Part shown: piece after piece, positions 5,240 to 6,404 of the stretch | Position numbering within the stretch: the first letter of the stretch is position 1 | Layout: each line of letters opens with the position of its first letter | Assembly (NCBI GenBank): GCA_003484585.1 | Contig: DNBZ01000104.1 | Coordinates: 1-6,404 of the forward strand | Origin: Bacteroidota bacterium | GTDB taxonomy: Bacteria; Bacteroidota; Bacteroidia; NS11-12g; UBA9320 | Reading direction: 5' to 3' | Length of the DNA: 6,404 nucleotides | Notes under the pieces: generated by a model | Seen by the model: the letters and a program-made list of their open reading frames with translations, nothing else | Told to the model about the DNA's origin: nothing | The model's database searches: none | Program-made: the position numbers and the translations under genes

Positions 5240-6404
5240 TGAAATACGTTTTTACACTCTTAACAGTTTTATGCTTTCAGGTATCTTTTGGACAAGCTGA
5301 GCTGTCACTAAGCCTAGACCAAGCTCTAGAGATGGCATTGCGAAAAAACACTACAATGCTGAACGCTGCTCTAGACATAGACTACGCAGAAACACAAGTA
5401 AATGAATTAAAAGCACAAGGACTCCCGCAGGTTAGCGGTAGTGCAGACTTTAGTCATACCTTTAAAATACCTACACAAATAATTCCAGGCGACTTCGTAG
5501 GACAGCCAGGCACAACGATAGCTACACAATTTGGAGTCCCATTTAATGTAAATGTAGGAGTAGGTGCTAGTCAACTTCTTTTTGACGGAACATTTTTTCT
5601 TGGACTAAAGGCAGCTTCAGAGTTTGTAAATATCAGTAAGCTTAGTGCTTCTGCATCTGAGATAGACATCAAGGAGGGAGTAACTAAAGCGTACTATATG
5701 GCACTGATCTCACAACAAAATATTGGGCAATTAAGTGCCAGCTTAGCAAACATTAAAAAACTGCAGTCTGAAACCGAGCAACTCTACAAAGCTGGATTTG
5801 CTGAAAAACTAGATGTAGACAGACTTACGCTATCGGTATCTAACTTAGAGATCAATATTAACAAGCTTCAAAACCAAGCTAAGCTAGCAAAGCAGTTACT
5901 CCTAAATACTATAGGTGTTGACGTAAATCAAGAATTAACTTTAACCAGTAAAATCCCAGGGGAGCCTACTTCAGATTCTTACGCAGCTGTTTTTAACCCG
6001 GAGAATAGAATAGAAATAAAACTAATAGATCAACAGCAAGAATTAAACCAACTCAATCTGAAAAGATACAAAATGGGTTATTTCCCTAGTATATACGGCA
6101 ACTTCTCCTACGGCTCAAGCACTTTTGCTAGTGACGGCAAGTTTGGAGAACTTGGAGACGACTGGTATGGAAACGGACGATATGCAGTAAGTCTAAACGT
6201 TCCTATTTTTGATGGATTGTACAAAAAAGCAAAAATGGATCAAGCTAAAATTGACTTTAAAAAAACAGAAAACACTAAGCAGCAAGCTCTACTCGGCATG
6301 AATCTACAAGTAGGTCAAGCTAAGACTAATTATCTCAATGCTCTAAAGACCATTGAATTGCAAAAGAAAAGTCAGGACTTAGCAGAGAGTATTTTTAACA
6401 CCAC
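5239..6404 (+). CDS. TolC-family outer-membrane efflux protein (partial, C-terminus missing)
   Basis: Outer-membrane channel of a tripartite efflux or type I secretion system; trimers form a beta-barrel plus a long alpha-helical tunnel into the periplasm. The frame is open from ATG 5239 for 388 codons to the window edge; the family is usually about 420-490 residues, so the last part is missing. Residues 1-18 look like a Sec signal peptide (hydrophobic core FTLLTVLCFQVSF), with cleavage probably after Gly18. The two tandem OEP repeats are visible. First: LDQALEMALRKN (26-37), AQGLPQVSGSADF (59-71) and GASQLLFDG (109-117), with GFAEKLDVDRLTLSVSN (186-202) in the helical part. Second: RYKMGYFPSIYGNFSYG (276-292) and LNVPIFDGLYKKAKMDQAK (319-337). 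No lipobox is seen at the signal end. It overlaps tetR by one base. In Bacteroidota this order commonly continues with an HlyD/AcrA-type adaptor and an RND or ABC pump, which would lie beyond the right edge. The substrate is unknown. Confidence 0.93.
   Translation, partial: MKYVFTLLTVLCFQVSFGQAELSLSLDQALEMALRKNTTMLNAALDIDYAETQVNELKAQGLPQVSGSADFSHTFKIPTQIIPGDFVGQPGTTIATQFGVPFNVNVGVGASQLLFDGTFFLGLKAASEFVNISKLSASASEIDIKEGVTKAYYMALISQQNIGQLSASLANIKKLQSETEQLYKAGFAEKLDVDRLTLSVSNLEININKLQNQAKLAKQLLLNTIGVDVNQELTLTSKIPGEPTSDSYAAVFNPENRIEIKLIDQQQELNQLNLKRYKMGYFPSIYGNFSYGSSTFASDGKFGELGDDWYGNGRYAVSLNVPIFDGLYKKAKMDQAKIDFKKTENTKQQALLGMNLQVGQAKTNYLNALKTIELQKKSQDLAESIFNT

Noticed and set aside
1..6404. CRISPR array, tRNA/rRNA, insertion sequence or phage genes
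   Set aside because: No regularly spaced repeats, RNA-gene cores, transposase motifs or terminal inverted repeats were seen; coding regions fill nearly all the window.

Overview
The window most likely comes from a Bacteroidota (Bacteroidetes) chromosome with an AT-rich genome. Four things point there: a SecD protein that is probably the front half of the fused SecDF found in that phylum; a promoter upstream of it that fits the phylum's consensus (TTG, about 20 nt, TAnnTTTG); start codons without recognisable Shine-Dalgarno sequences; and a TetR DNA-binding domain of a form common there. I cannot place it below phylum from sequence alone.

Layout. Positions 1-1935 (minus strand) hold the N-terminal 645 codons of secD/secDF, which runs off the left edge. 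Behind it on the same strand is udk, a uridine kinase (2052-2690, TTG start). A 115-nt gap separates udk from a divergent plus-strand block: an ABC ATPase of the BcrA type (2806-3681), and 2 nt later its six-helix ABC-2 permease (3684-4466). A 158-nt gap follows, carrying an inverted repeat and a possible promoter. Then come a TetR-family regulator (most likely 4625-5239) and a TolC-family outer-membrane efflux protein (5239 to the right edge, C-terminus missing), whose start overlaps the tetR stop by one base.

How they fit together. The left half is housekeeping: proton-motive-force-driven protein export and pyrimidine salvage. The right half is envelope transport. The ATPase and permease should form one two-gene exporter. 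The tetR-tolC pair looks like the start of an efflux operon whose adaptor and pump genes would lie beyond the right edge. A 7-bp inverted repeat brackets the -33 element of a candidate tetR promoter and is the most interesting regulatory signal here: it suggests TetR represses its own operon. Whether the ABC pair belongs to the same regulon is open, because I saw no copy of the repeat in front of it.

I found no mobile element, CRISPR array, RNA gene or clearly undescribed system. Every gene falls in a known family, and the remaining points of interest are regulatory or concern start codons.
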